Shown here: positions 1-9,834 of the stretch, piece after piece
Position numbering within the stretch: the first letter of the stretch is position 1
Layout of the letters: the number at the start of each line of letters is the position of its first letter
Assembly (NCBI RefSeq): GCF_000520955.1
Contig: NZ_JACC01000007.1
Location: 1-64,000 of the forward strand
DNA: 64,000 nt
Origin: Aquimarina pacifica
GTDB taxonomy: Bacteria; Bacteroidota; Bacteroidia; Flavobacteriales; Flavobacteriaceae
Direction: 5' to 3'
Made by a program: the position numbers and the translations under genes
The notes under the pieces: model-generated
Told to the model about the DNA's origin: nothing
Databases searched by the model: none
The model's input: the letters and a program-made list of their open reading frames with translations, nothing else

Positions 1-3000
1 TACCAATCGAGTCCTAGTCCTTCTTCTAATTCTGTATTATTGTATTTATAGGTATGGGATCTGCCGTTAATGGCGTTGTTATAGCCACGATGAGACAGCC
101 CAAATGGATAGTAGTTGTTCTCCTCTATAATCTCATCAGCGCTTATGGTACCGCTATTGTCTTTATCTGAATACGCAAGTCTGGTGTTGCCTAAGTGGTC
201 GGTATATTGGTAGATGTAGGTAAACCCTTCCTGATCCGGTTCGATATACCCTTCGGCAGTTGGTATAAACTGTAGTGCTCCGTTTTTATATTGGGCGCCT
301 CCTGCATATTCGGTCTCTGTTATATCACTGCCATTGGTCAGTATCTTTTTGATCTTGCTCCCCGTAGCCGTATATACATATTCGATCTTTTTGGTCGCAC
401 TCTGCTCAAAAGTAATCTGGGTAGGCAGCTCAAAATGATTATAGGTAATACTGGTAATTCCTTTGTTACGATCTTCGATTAGACTTCCGCTGGTATTATA
501 GGTATAATCAGTTCCTGCTGTATTGCCATCTGCAAATCCAAAAGTAGTATCTCCAGCATCACTAACACTTTGTAGTTTATGCCCTGCCCCATAGGTATAG
601 GTCAGATCATCCATCACCCCAAAGGCAGTAGCATCGGCATTGGTATGTCCTTGGCGCTCTAAGGAGAGAATATTGCCCATCTTGTCATAGGTCACTTCAC
701 TCAGATCATAATTACCCTCACTACTGATGGCTTTGGTAAGCCTATCGGTAGTATCATACTGGTATCCATATGCACGTTTTGTATGGTCATTGGCTGTTTG
801 CCAACTGATCTCACTGATATTACCATTGTATAAGGGAGTGGCACCCAGATTTTCGGTCGTGGTGGTATAATGTACGGCATACCCAAAGAGGTCTCCGTTA
901 TCGGTTTTTCCTTCATTAATGCTTTGTAACCATCCTCTGATATTAAAAGCATAGTCTATGGTTTGTAACGAAGAGACTGCCGCGCTACCGCTCGTAGTGA
1001 CATTGCCTCCTACTTTTTTGGTGGTGGCTTGTCCCATTTCATCATATACATAACTGGCAAGAAGTTCTTCTTGCTGATCATTGATTTGTTGGGTTTGGGT
1101 AAGTACACGTCCCTGAGCATCATAGGTAAAATTATCGATCATTACAATCGGTTCATTATTGCCTTTGGTATGTATGCTGGTACTCTGGATCACCTTGCTA
1201 GTAAAATCAAGTTGGGTTTCTATAATATCTGTAGTGCTAAGATACTCATTTTTGCTTGCTGCATAGATCCCTCTGGCCTTTTTATCATAGTAAGGCACCG
1301 AGGTAATCCAATCATCGGTTCCTAGTACACGTACTTTGCTTCCGGTAGCTAATAATTTGGTGTTTTGGGTAATAGACTCGCCATAAACACTCCCAGGATT
1401 AGTGAGCCCTACTATATCAAAATTATAATCATCATAATAACTGATGGTATGTAGTGCTATATCGGTAGTAGGAAATATAGTGTTGGTGTAATAGATATCG
1501 GTACCATCAATCACTGCCGCTGTAGCACGCTCTTCGTGGTAGGTGCTCATCTGATCGACCACATCCTGTAATTGTCGACGACTTCGGGTATTGTTATATC
1601 TACCCGTATAGACCACTCTACCCAACACATCATATTTGACAAATAACCAAGCGGCTTCTGCTGCCAGTACTGCATTTTGTGTCAATACAGGTTGGTCCAA
1701 CTCGTTATATACGATCTGATCCCATCCTTTTCCTGGATTTTTACTTCGAATCAGGCGATTGCGCTGGTCATACTGATACTGATACATTAATTCGTTGAGT
1801 TCGGTATCCGAAATCCCATCACTGATCACTACCGCTGGAGGAATCACAAAGGTAAGATTGCCAAAATCATCATAGATGTTATAGGTATCGGCAGTTTCTA
1901 GGGTGTTTGTAGCGGTCTCTACATAACTACGAGTCATGAGTACTTTTCCGGTTTTATCGGTAAAACTTTCTGCAGTATTGGCATGACCATCGGCCTTGAC
2001 CCAGTTTTCATTTTTAATAATGCTTTTAGACAATTGTTGTGCTTCATACCTACCATTCTGTACCAAGGTCGGTGTACCATCTGTAGCTACGACCACATCA
2101 AATCGAGCAACTTCTGTTGTTGTATTAAGATCTTGAGCTGATTTTACCGTATGACTATCAGGGGTATCATAGTATATATTCTGATAGGTTACATATTCAA
2201 TCTGAGTCAGATCATAAGTGATATCTACAAACAAGCCTCCGGGGATGTTTGCTGGAGTTGCTGTAGTAGCTGTAATGGTCAAATAATTATCTTCGATCCC
2301 AATGCGATAATCGGTATTGTTACCATTGGCATCGGTAAGGATTCCTAAATCGATAGAAGCTATAGGCGATGCGATAGGAAGGTGTCTTATTTTTCCTAAG
2401 GGGAGCGGATGCCCACTCTCATCTTCGGTGATGGTACGGATTCGCAAGGTTAATATCCCATCCTCGATAATCAAACGCGCCAGATTGTTAAGCATTAACA
2501 TCCCCTCATCGTTATAGGCACTAGGCAGGTTATTTTCTCCAGGGATATAAAACAAATCCTGTGCTTCCCAGAACTGATCATAACTCAGCGTAGTCGGGAA
2601 ATAGGTATATACCGGATCTTCATACTGTATACTTCCTTCTTTATACTTCCACACACTCCCTGGTGCACTTTGTTCTGTCACTCTACCGACAGGAGAGCGA
2701 TCATAGATCTGCTCTGCATAGGCATTGACCTGCGTCGGATCGGTAATTCCTGCAAAATCATCTGGGTATTTGTTTAAATAATAGGCATTGATATCTTCTA
2801 CCACATCTACCTCCTGATAACTCCCTGCCGCTCCTTTGCTGGTAATGGGCAGGTATTGTTTTGCTTGTCTACCAAAGTGGTCATATTCGATATGGGCTAC
2901 AATATCGGCATTGTATATGGTTTCTTGTGTGGTGAGCTCCTCTTGTTTATGAGCGGCACCATCAACGATATGTACGGTGGGATTCCAGAAATACTGGCGT

Positions 3001-3779
3001 ACACTGGTATCGGTACTATAAAACAAATAACTTCTAAAACTAGAAGTGGTGGCCGTACTGATCCATTTGAATTCTTTTCCGTCTAGTATTCGGGTTCCGT
3101 TGGTATCATAGACCCCACTAATCCCCTGATCTTCTCCGGTATAGTTATGAGGGTGAATAATACCCACCATTAGATACCAAGTATTTAATTGCGGGAGATC
3201 TCCTTCCCAAAAATACGGATTGCTATTGGCATCACCCGATAGATAGGTTACATTACGGGTTCCGTGATAGGTTTTTCCGTCTTGTGATCCGGTACGTTTT
3301 ACCCAAACCGCATAGCGATAGGTTTTGGTATTATCGATCTCGATATACTGTGCGTTCCAACCCCCATCGGCATCACTGGCTGCATCATTACCACATTGCC
3401 ATAATAAAGAATTGGCTCCTGTAGGGTCTGTGCCCCATAAAATTTGGTTTTCTGAGGTTTGTCCTTTTTGCTCAAAAAAAGGAGTTCCTCCTGATCCTTC
3501 GCTCCAATCCATGGTCAATTGATTGGTGGTAGGTGCCATGTCGGGGCTGACCCCAACAGCTACTTGTTGCTTGGGTCTTCCTAATCCATCGAAATAGGTA
3601 ATACTGATGGCTTTTTGGTCGATGGCTGCTTGCTCAAATTCTGCAACCGTTTTGAGGGGCTCCTTGGCAGAGACCCGCATCGTATAATTCTCATTGCTTG
3701 GCACTACCTGTTGGGCAAACAACAACGATAGCGGTGCTAGTAATAGCAGGTAGCAACTATATATTTTTTTAATATGCAT
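1..3779 (-). CDS. RHS/YD-repeat protein (DUF6443 N-terminus), 3' end beyond the left edge
   Basis: About 1,260 codons are visible and the frame stays open to base 1, so the C-terminus lies outside. The start at 3779 gives a clean signal peptide (MHIKKIYSCYLLLLAPLSLL, cut after FAQ). Near residue 50, ITYFDGLGRPKQQVAV is the hallmark of the DUF6443 module that opens Bacteroidota RHS proteins. YD repeats follow. Near the edge come the RHS-core signatures YQYTDHLGNTRLAY, NNYYPFGLSH and ELEEGLGLDW, the block that normally ends in a conserved ...WYDYGAR motif and a variable, often toxic, C-terminal domain. It starts 46 bp after the 1304-residue gene upstream and is probably co-transcribed with it. 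By family analogy it forms a secreted shell around a C-terminal effector; that domain cannot be seen here. The G+C content is clearly above that of neighbouring genes. Family confidence is high; biological role is inferred. Confidence 0.93.
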   Translation of the reverse strand, partial: MHIKKIYSCYLLLLAPLSLLFAQQVVPSNENYTMRVSAKEPLKTVAEFEQAAIDQKAISITYFDGLGRPKQQVAVGVSPDMAPTTNQLTMDWSEGSGGTPFFEQKGQTSENQILWGTDPTGANSLLWQCGNDAASDADGGWNAQYIEIDNTKTYRYAVWVKRTGSQDGKTYHGTRNVTYLSGDANSNPYFWEGDLPQLNTWYLMVGIIHPHNYTGEDQGISGVYDTNGTRILDGKEFKWISTATTSSFRSYLFYSTDTSVRQYFWNPTVHIVDGAAHKQEELTTQETIYNADIVAHIEYDHFGRQAKQYLPITSKGAAGSYQEVDVVEDINAYYLNKYPDDFAGITDPTQVNAYAEQIYDRSPVGRVTEQSAPGSVWKYKEGSIQYEDPVYTYFPTTLSYDQFWEAQDLFYIPGENNLPSAYNDEGMLMLNNLARLIIEDGILTLRIRTITEDESGHPLPLGKIRHLPIASPIASIDLGILTDANGNNTDYRIGIEDNYLTITATTATPANIPGGLFVDITYDLTQIEYVTYQNIYYDTPDSHTVKSAQDLNTTTEVARFDVVVATDGTPTLVQNGRYEAQQLSKSIIKNENWVKADGHANTAESFTDKTGKVLMTRSYVETATNTLETADTYNIYDDFGNLTFVIPPAVVISDGISDTELNELMYQYQYDQRNRLIRSKNPGKGWDQIVYNELDQPVLTQNAVLAAEAAWLFVKYDVLGRVVYTGRYNNTRSRRQLQDVVDQMSTYHEERATAAVIDGTDIYYTNTIFPTTDIALHTISYYDDYNFDIVGLTNPGSVYGESITQNTKLLATGSKVRVLGTDDWITSVPYYDKKARGIYAASKNEYLSTTDIIETQLDFTSKVIQSTSIHTKGNNEPIVMIDNFTYDAQGRVLTQTQQINDQQEELLASYVYDEMGQATTKKVGGNVTTSGSAAVSSLQTIDYAFNIRGWLQSINEGKTDNGDLFGYAVHYTTTTENLGATPLYNGNISEISWQTANDHTKRAYGYQYDTTDRLTKAISSEGNYDLSEVTYDKMGNILSLERQGHTNADATAFGVMDDLTYTYGAGHKLQSVSDAGDTTFGFADGNTAGTDYTYNTSGSLIEDRNKGITSITYNHFELPTQITFEQSATKKIEYVYTATGSKIKKILTNGSDITETEYAGGAQYKNGALQFIPTAEGYIEPDQEGFTYIYQYTDHLGNTRLAYSDKDNSGTISADEIIEENNYYPFGLSHRGYNNAINGRSHTYKYNNTELEEGLGLDW

Positions 3780-3825
3780 TTGATATTTTTTTTCTTGATT
3801 GTACGTTTTCTAACATCAGACTTTC

Positions 3826-6800
3826 TTAATGTACCGGGTTGGTAGGATCTGTAGGATCAACTATACCACTGCACCAGGAAGGATTAAAATAAAAACTCTT
3901 ACTCTTGGTGTGTTTGAGTCCTGTGATCTTATCGGTCACGACACATTTAATGGTTTGCTGATCTCTACAGGTACTTTGGTATACGCCATAGGTAGCACCT
4001 GTCCAGCTACCATTATCTCCGGTCCACTTATAGGAATAGCTCCCGGATCCCAATGTTGGGGTCACGGTATACTTCTCATTACGCCAATAATTGGTGGATG
4101 TATCCGAGGTTTTTGTCCAGCTTTGTCCGAGTTGGGCACCGTTTACCGTAAATTTCTTATTAAAGGTAAAAGTGCGCCCCGTAACAGTATCTGTAGCAGT
4201 ACAGATCAATGTTCTATTGGTTCCGTAGTAATTAAAGCCCATATTCAGGGTAAAGGATTTACTGGTTCTGTTATAATACCCAGATCTTCCGGATATTTTC
4301 CAGGTGTACTTAAAGTATCCTGATCCTCCGCTGGCATTCATAGTAAAGGTGGCAGTATTGTTTACCGTAGTCGTGCTTGGATAGGATGGACTCACATTAT
4401 AGGCGCCGTGTACTTTTAGTGTTTGTGTACTACTTTTTTGATTTCCGGTTTCATTATCTGTGGTAATAAATCGTATGGTCAGCACTCCTACATGTGCGGC
4501 AGTAAATAATACTGAAATAGATCGCCCATTGTAAGTTTGGATCGTTTTATTAGGCAGTTCGATCTCCCATTTATAACTCAGATTATCAGATCCACCAGAT
4601 ACAGCTGCTACAAAATTAGCGGTTTCTGTAGCCACTCCATAACTCGGAAAAGTGGTCACACTGGTGGTCAAAGGGCTATACCCTTGTGCTACTTCTGTTT
4701 TGGCATAGTCGTAATAATATCGATCGATGATATTTTGTTCATCATCTCGGGTCTGTAACAAACGTCCTTTGGGATCATACTCATAATAGGCGGTATATCC
4801 TCTGGGGTCAGTGGTACTGGTAATGCCTATCAGGGGATCATAGGTGTAGGTAGTAACAAGGGCATCGGGTAATGCTGCTCTTAATGCTGCCAAGCCTGCT
4901 CGCAAGGCTCCTTCTTGACCAGATGCATCTTGTGTTCTATCACTATCATCATTTGATAAATCTTTTAAATTTGCTACATAACCGGCAACCTGATCATAAG
5001 TGGCATTGCCAATCTTGGCAATGGGGTATAGATCGTTATATCCCCAGATATAGACGGTATGCACGGTACTTTTTCCTTGGGATACCTCTAATGGGTTGGC
5101 ATTGTTATCATACTTATGATAGATCGTTTGATCTCTTAGTGGACTTCCTTCTTTTGAGGCCTGTATTACTGAAGGCAAATAATGTCCATACTCCCAACTA
5201 TCAAAATTTACAAGTGCGGTTCCTTGTTTTTGTGCATCGCTATAGGTTTCTGTTTTAACAGGAGATGCAATACGATATTGATTGATTAGGGTCGTATTAT
5301 TGATCTCAGGATCATAGGGGTAATAATATCTTGATTTTTTTGTAATCCCTTTGGAGTCTGTAGCCGTTTGTGTGGTTACCTGATTATAGTGGTCATAGGT
5401 AAACTCCTGAATACTTTCTGAATAGACATTTGGGTTGAGATCAGAATAGGTTCTGCTAATCACTCGCTTTTGACGCGGCAATACATTCATGGTTTTGTAG
5501 GTCGAAATTTTATAAAATGCGTTTTCTTGTTGAGAAAAATCATTTCCGGTTTCTCCAACTCCATAGGTGAATTTCATCAAATTATTCCACAGAATACTAT
5601 TGTTAGGTATTTGCGCAGCTCCCAGAAGCAAGGGTGCATAGGCTTCCATATCTGCTTGGGTACCATTGATATAAATATTATTGAAATTTACCAATGTATA
5701 ATCGATGGTAGGGTTGACATAGCCATTGCGTTCCATCTGATGGGTCACTTCCCGATCTAGGTGCCAGTACCGTTTTACACCTTCGGCAGAACGTACCTTG
5801 AGTCCATAGGGGTAATTAGCTTCTTGTGAATTGCCTTGAGCATCAACCGCCTGAGGTACTTTTTCGTATTCATAGAATTGTTCTGAAATCAGTACATCAT
5901 TGGCAGGGATTGTTTTGTAATCACTCTTATAGGTACGTACGGATTTCATTTTGATACCTCCCTCGACAATGGCAACAGGAGGTAAGTTGGCCTCGCTTAG
6001 GGATTCTGAAAAAGTGATATCTCTAAAGGTATCAGGATTGACAAAGGTATACACCGTTTTTCCGTTTTTGATCAGGCTTCCTTCTTCATCGATGGCAGCA
6101 CTATATTGACTGACTTGTTCATAGAAAATACTGGCTTGTGCCTGATAGCTATCCCAAACCATGGCGACACCACTAGATGTTAAGTCATCATGGGTATATT
6201 CGTATCGTTTTTGGGTACATTCTTCTTCATTTCCCGGGCAGTTTTGTACCCTATGTACACGAATACCTCCATAACTGGTATTCTCTGGGGTGGTATTCTG
6301 CTCATAATACAGCTCGGTGGTTCCCCCGGTTTTATAGCCAATGGTTTGTAGGGCACCGCTACGGGTACCGACAAAGCTTCCCAGGGTAGCGGCATCACTG
6401 GTGATTTGGTTTGCGCTTTCTTCTTCGGATCCTTTGTAATATCCCCAGGCATCCATACGGGCGGCCACTTCTTGCTGATTGTATTCATACGCAGGAATAC
6501 CATCTGTTTCCTCCTGACCGTAGTAATCAAAACGTACGGCAAATTCATCGTCTTTATACACATGGGTAAGTAACCTGCGATTACCCGCAGTAGTAAAATC
6601 ATAGTGGTGAATCAGCTGCTCATGAAAATCCAACAGCTCAATTCCTGAATACTGATGATAGGCGCCTGATGGTACTGTATGGGTATTAAAAAGTAGACTT
6701 CCTTCAGCAAAGTTAATTCGTTCTAATACGGGTACCTCGACAGCAACCTCCAGATTGACATGGCTATAGACATAAGGGTCTGAATGGTCAAACAATTCAA

Positions 6801-7740
6801 AAGAACTTTCTTCTGTTTCTTCATCTACAATTATTTCTCCTAAGTCATCAATAAACTCCGATTGTGTAGATTTACACGAATACATTTTGGGAACAAAAGC
6901 GCGAGTAGTTTGTTGATGTGTGGCATACTCAAAGGTAATCTGTCGTGTCGTATTTTTGGGTTGTATGGCTGTTAGATACCAACTACGGGTATAGGTAGGC
7001 ATTAATATACCCCAACCTAAGACACAACCCATCTCTGCTTCTCGTTGGGGAGCAAAGGTTTCTTTGGCGGTAAAAACATAGGTCACTCCCTCAGAATCAA
7101 TCACCTCAATATGGTCCCAATCAAAACTTAATTTGATATTATGATGAGACATTAATACGGGCTCTCCATCGAGGCCTAACTTGAATGAAAAATTAAGACG
7201 ACCCGCACTGACGGTAAATACATCGGGTTCGCCATCAAGTATCCCATTAGCCAAACGGTAGGCATCGTATTCTTTGAGAACTTGTTTGCCATTGGTATCG
7301 GCACTATTATTGGCATCAAAAAAATAATACGGATCTAGAATCGTCCCTCTCACATTTTCTGAGCCATGATAACCATAAGGGTGATCATCGGGTAATCCGC
7401 GAACTTCGCGAGATACCATACCCGTTCCTGCTAATCCCCAACCCAGTCCTATCGGTGAGGGTTCTTCTAGAACTTTAAGCCCCGAATAGCGGTATTGTAA
7501 TCCGACTCCCCAGCTTACGCCATCTTGATTAATAGTATACACAGGTACCGAATATTGTGCGGCTCCTGTAGTGAGATCTACTGTAGCACTACTAGCTCTG
7601 GTGGCTTGTGCTGCTGTAGGGGTGGCTACTGCTCCGGCAGAGTATCCCCCTTGATAATTTTGTGCTCTACCTGTCTGTACCAGTAACAGCACTACTACGA
7701 CTATATACAAATAGCGTACTCCAAAATACTTCATAAACAT
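3826..7740 (-). CDS. Large secreted RHS-associated YD-repeat protein with three C-terminal Ig/PKD-like domains
   Basis: 1304 residues with an N-terminal signal peptide ending in GRAQ (about residue 26). Residues ~45-115 carry the module TVDLTTGAAQYSVPVYTI ... SPIGLGWGLAGTGMVSREV, which recurs at the start of Bacteroidota RHS-associated surface proteins. The middle is beta-rich with scattered YD-type repeats, clearest near residue 1000 (TTDPRGYTAYYEYDPKGRL). Residues ~1025-1300 hold three tandem sandwich domains of 80-90 residues, each with a GGS/GSGxxxYxW motif (SGGSDNLSYKW, SGGSGYFKYTW, LGSGSYSYKW), resembling SprB/PKD repeats. There is no obvious T9SS sorting domain. It is the first gene of a two-gene operon with the RHS gene downstream (46 bp gap). 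Probable role: surface-exposed partner or carrier of the RHS protein. Function is not established by sequence. Confidence 0.9.
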   Translation of the reverse strand: MFMKYFGVRYLYIVVVVLLLVQTGRAQNYQGGYSAGAVATPTAAQATRASSATVDLTTGAAQYSVPVYTINQDGVSWGVGLQYRYSGLKVLEEPSPIGLGWGLAGTGMVSREVRGLPDDHPYGYHGSENVRGTILDPYYFFDANNSADTNGKQVLKEYDAYRLANGILDGEPDVFTVSAGRLNFSFKLGLDGEPVLMSHHNIKLSFDWDHIEVIDSEGVTYVFTAKETFAPQREAEMGCVLGWGILMPTYTRSWYLTAIQPKNTTRQITFEYATHQQTTRAFVPKMYSCKSTQSEFIDDLGEIIVDEETEESSFELFDHSDPYVYSHVNLEVAVEVPVLERINFAEGSLLFNTHTVPSGAYHQYSGIELLDFHEQLIHHYDFTTAGNRRLLTHVYKDDEFAVRFDYYGQEETDGIPAYEYNQQEVAARMDAWGYYKGSEEESANQITSDAATLGSFVGTRSGALQTIGYKTGGTTELYYEQNTTPENTSYGGIRVHRVQNCPGNEEECTQKRYEYTHDDLTSSGVAMVWDSYQAQASIFYEQVSQYSAAIDEEGSLIKNGKTVYTFVNPDTFRDITFSESLSEANLPPVAIVEGGIKMKSVRTYKSDYKTIPANDVLISEQFYEYEKVPQAVDAQGNSQEANYPYGLKVRSAEGVKRYWHLDREVTHQMERNGYVNPTIDYTLVNFNNIYINGTQADMEAYAPLLLGAAQIPNNSILWNNLMKFTYGVGETGNDFSQQENAFYKISTYKTMNVLPRQKRVISRTYSDLNPNVYSESIQEFTYDHYNQVTTQTATDSKGITKKSRYYYPYDPEINNTTLINQYRIASPVKTETYSDAQKQGTALVNFDSWEYGHYLPSVIQASKEGSPLRDQTIYHKYDNNANPLEVSQGKSTVHTVYIWGYNDLYPIAKIGNATYDQVAGYVANLKDLSNDDSDRTQDASGQEGALRAGLAALRAALPDALVTTYTYDPLIGITSTTDPRGYTAYYEYDPKGRLLQTRDDEQNIIDRYYYDYAKTEVAQGYSPLTTSVTTFPSYGVATETANFVAAVSGGSDNLSYKWEIELPNKTIQTYNGRSISVLFTAAHVGVLTIRFITTDNETGNQKSSTQTLKVHGAYNVSPSYPSTTTVNNTATFTMNASGGSGYFKYTWKISGRSGYYNRTSKSFTLNMGFNYYGTNRTLICTATDTVTGRTFTFNKKFTVNGAQLGQSWTKTSDTSTNYWRNEKYTVTPTLGSGSYSYKWTGDNGSWTGATYGVYQSTCRDQQTIKCVVTDKITGLKHTKSKSFYFNPSWCSGIVDPTDPTNPVH

Positions 7741-7773
7741 CAGTGTATTAACAATTTATTTTTTTCCCGGCGG

Positions 7774-7781
7774 CAAACCTA
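7774..7781 (-). promoter_or_regulatory. Candidate -7 element of the RHS operon
   Basis: On the minus strand this reads TAGGTTTG, matching the Bacteroidota -7 consensus TAnnTTTG, about 34 bp before the start codon of the 1304-residue gene. I see no good TTTG at the -33 position, so the assignment is weak. Confidence 0.35.
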
Positions 7782-7794
7782 CGGGTTTTTTAAC

Positions 7795-7812
7795 TATCCA
7801 TATGGGTGGATA
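7795..7812. promoter_or_regulatory. Short inverted repeat upstream of the RHS operon, possible operator
   Basis: TATCCA and TGGATA (six-base arms, six-base spacer) lie just upstream of the candidate -7 element, where the missing -33 box would be expected. A regulator-binding site is plausible; the arms are short enough to occur by chance. Confidence 0.25.
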
Positions 7813-8208
7813 TTCCCCTTTTTTTATTTTTTAGTTCAACGGCTATAAACACCAGATCAATAACACATAAAAAAGAGCTATACTGCATTAATTTTATTGG
7901 TTATCAAAAATATTACGCTTGTATGCTACGCTTTTTTACTTGTTAATCTCTTTGTTTTTCCCTGTATAGCAGCTCATATGTATGAACTTTATATAGGTTT
8001 ATGTCTCAACCCAAAGAAATGTTACAACCGATATGCAACTTTTTTTGTTTTTTTACTGCTAATGAGATCTTTCCCTTTTTGTTAGATCATTACTTCCTCA
8101 GTAAAATGCAATATTACAGCAGCGTAGTTTCATTTTTCGGAACTCGAAGATTTTTTTATTCTTTTTAGAAATTTAGAAATGCGGATTGGATGCTCTAATT
8201 CACAAAAA

Positions 8209-8505
8209 TTAACATACACCTCTTCTCATTACTGATGCTTTCTTAACTTCTTCAATACGATTTGTGCCTCCCTTAACCTGAAACCCAAAACTAAAAGCAA
8301 CCTCTGTCTCATAGACAAAACTCTTGATTGATATATTATAAATCAATGGCGCATCTAAGGCTCTCATCAAATGAATCACGCGATAGAGTTTGGTTTTAGA
8401 AATTCCCAAATGCGCTGATAAATCATCTGGAGATCCTGTAGCATGCATACGAATAAGCTGGTCAATTCGCTCTATCAATTCGATCTGTTTAATCATCGTG
8501 TTCAT
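8209..8505 (-). CDS. Small helix-turn-helix DNA-binding protein
   Basis: 98 residues. Residues ~8-60 (IERIDQLIRMHATGSPDDLS, then AHLGISKTKLYRVIHLM) form a winged-helix/DeoR-like helix-turn-helix: GSPDDLSAHLGISKTKLYRV has the spacing of helix-turn-recognition helix. The remainder (SFVYETEVAFSFGF) would be the wing. Small HTH proteins of this type are common in Bacteroidota accessory loci. It lies 75 bp downstream of the preceding small gene on the same strand and upstream of the RHS operon, so a role in controlling that operon is possible but only inferred from position. Two close in-frame starts (M1 and M4) exist. Confidence 0.75.
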   Translation of the reverse strand: MNTMIKQIELIERIDQLIRMHATGSPDDLSAHLGISKTKLYRVIHLMRALDAPLIYNISIKSFVYETEVAFSFGFQVKGGTNRIEEVKKASVMRRGVC

Positions 8506-8579
8506 AATCTTCTTTTTTTGTTGTTATTGTTTTCTACTTATGGGGTATTATGAAAATTTAGCTTGTTTAAATGAGGTTT

Positions 8580-8843
8580 TTATTCTGGGATATTTTTCAT
8601 TTTATGCTCTGTTTCTTTTAATCGTTCTTCTTCTTTTTTTAACTCCCATTTGATTTTGTGTTTGATGAGCTCTAGCGTACCATGCCATACAATGACTTCG
8701 CCTCCTATTACCTTGATCTGCGGATCCATCATTTCTAATATTTTTTGTATCAATTGCTCCTCCGCTCGGGTATGTTTTATAATTTTATAACAGACTAATG
8801 CCTTTTGTACTGTGGTCAATTGTGAATAGGTAGTTCGTATCAT
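8580..8843 (-). CDS. Small charged helical protein, function unknown
   Basis: 87 residues from the ATG at 8843 (MIRTTYSQLTTVQKALVCYK). The open frame extends 39 codons further, to 8960, but that extension (proline/glutamine-rich, running into repetitive non-coding sequence) does not look coding. The predicted protein is mostly alpha-helical, with a lysine/glutamate-rich C-terminal helix from about residue 62 (IKWELKKEEERLKETEHKMK), probably coiled coil. I recognise no family. It is one of four small minus-strand genes upstream of the RHS operon. Confidence 0.6.
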   Translation of the reverse strand: MIRTTYSQLTTVQKALVCYKIIKHTRAEEQLIQKILEMMDPQIKVIGGEVIVWHGTLELIKHKIKWELKKEEERLKETEHKMKNIPE

Positions 8844-9310
8844 GTTTTTGTTTTGTTGTTGTTTGGTCGGGGGTTTGAGGTCCGGGGGCTGGTTTTTTGC
8901 TATCATCTCTTCCGTTTTTCGTCTTCCGTCATGAGACTCCTGATACCCCAACTCTATCACCCCACATCGAGCCTCTAATTTCTGACTTCTTACCTCTGAT
9001 CTCGGTCTTCGAACTTCTGACTTACATCTTTAGTTATCATGCTACCCTCACCCAAAACACCCACTTCGTAAGTACCCCTCCCCACTTGCATATGTACCCT
9101 ACCGTACTGCAATTGTTAAAGATGCAGGTAACTTTGTCAGTATACCCACATACATACCTCGAGGAGGGTACTTCGAAGCTGGGGGCAACCTGTAACCCTG
9201 TCAGTATACCCACTCGAGAAAGTGCATATCCCCACTTCATTACTGCTTGCTTTGGCTAACTTTGCTATTCACCCCATGATTATTGGGGTATGGTGTATGA
9301 TTTTTGGTGC
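8844..9310. repeat. Non-coding region with quasi-repeats
   Basis: 467 bp without a convincing gene. Two kinds of repetition are visible. At 8971-9025 there are variants of CTTCTGACTT / CCTCTGAT / CTTCGAACTT, a roughly 7-9 base theme that reappears around 9843-9920. At 9135-9149 and 9199-9213 a 15-bp direct repeat TGTCAGTATACCCAC occurs, 64 bp apart. The segment 9060-9083 is an imperfect inverted copy of 9161-9185 (CTTCG-AAGTACCC core). This could fold as RNA or be a degraded mobile repeat. Confidence 0.55.
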
Positions 9311-9811
9311 TTACTGTACGGGATCTGATCCCGTATCCGTAGTACTGGTATTCATGCTTTGTGTAAATCGGGTCTTGAGCAGTTCATGCGCAGTTTGTGC
9401 GCCTTCCATCGGCATTTTACGAGCAGCATCGGCAAGGCTATAGACCGATAGGGCAACGCGGTATACTTCGCTTCCTGCTATCATTTGGGTGTCTTTAAGC
9501 TGTCGTAGTAGGCTATCGAGCTCTAGAATAATAGGGTCTAGTTGCTCAAATAATTTTAGATCTTTTCTGGCTTCTTCTGCAGTAAGTGCTTCTGGAATCC
9601 ATTTGGGTTTACCCTCTAGGATATGAATGCTATCTTCGGCAAAAATCTTATTAGAGCTATTGATCTTGGGTAAATTTTTACGCTCCTTTGGGGTTAAGTT
9701 TTGTAGAAAGTCTAATGCCCCTCTTAGGGTGGTCATACACTCCTGTACCGTTGTAACCTCTTCTGTAGTTAAGGTCTTGCTAATTCTATTATATTCACTC
9801 ATTATTTTCAA
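9311..9811 (-). CDS. Conserved Bacteroidota hypothetical protein, helical
   Basis: 166 residues (or 163 from the second Met at 9802). The segment LQNLTPKERKNLPKI (residues ~37-51) followed by a helical C-terminal half with IAGSEVYRVALSVYSLADAA resembles a family of ~130-165 residue Bacteroidota hypothetical proteins with an LTPEERKxLPKM motif, which I recognise by pattern only. No signal peptide or membrane segment. It belongs to the four-gene minus-strand set upstream of the RHS genes. Function unknown. Confidence 0.75.
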   Translation of the reverse strand: MKIMSEYNRISKTLTTEEVTTVQECMTTLRGALDFLQNLTPKERKNLPKINSSNKIFAEDSIHILEGKPKWIPEALTAEEARKDLKLFEQLDPIILELDSLLRQLKDTQMIAGSEVYRVALSVYSLADAARKMPMEGAQTAHELLKTRFTQSMNTSTTDTGSDPVQ

Positions 9812-9834
9812 TTTTTGTTATTCGCTGTTTTGTT

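Larger units (their letters stand above)
7741..8208. other. Non-coding stretch between RHS operon and HTH gene
   Basis: 468 bp without a convincing gene. It holds the candidate RHS promoter and inverted repeat near 7774-7812. The rest is AT-rich with homopolymer T/A runs. A 62-codon plus-strand frame at 7897-8085 is hydrophobic but has no support as a gene. Confidence 0.6.

Noticed and set aside
3829..6389. Several plus-strand ORFs and a second minus-frame ORF inside the RHS-associated gene
   Set aside because: All lie opposite or out of frame with a convincing 1304-residue coding sequence; they are frame shadows in a GC-richer gene.
7897..8085. 62-codon plus-strand hydrophobic ORF
   Set aside because: Homopolymer T runs produce the Phe/Leu-rich frame; there is no family resemblance and no promoter.
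8844..8960. N-terminal extension of the 87-residue small protein
   Set aside because: The proline/glutamine-rich extension lies in low-complexity DNA, and the internal ATG at 8843 opens a normal helical protein.
9135..9213. Possible CRISPR
   Set aside because: Only two 15-bp copies, irregular context and no cas genes.
9037..9240. 67-codon minus-strand ORF in the repeat region
   Set aside because: It is made almost entirely of the direct/inverted repeat DNA, has an odd Cys/Trp-rich composition and no promoter, and resembles nothing I know.
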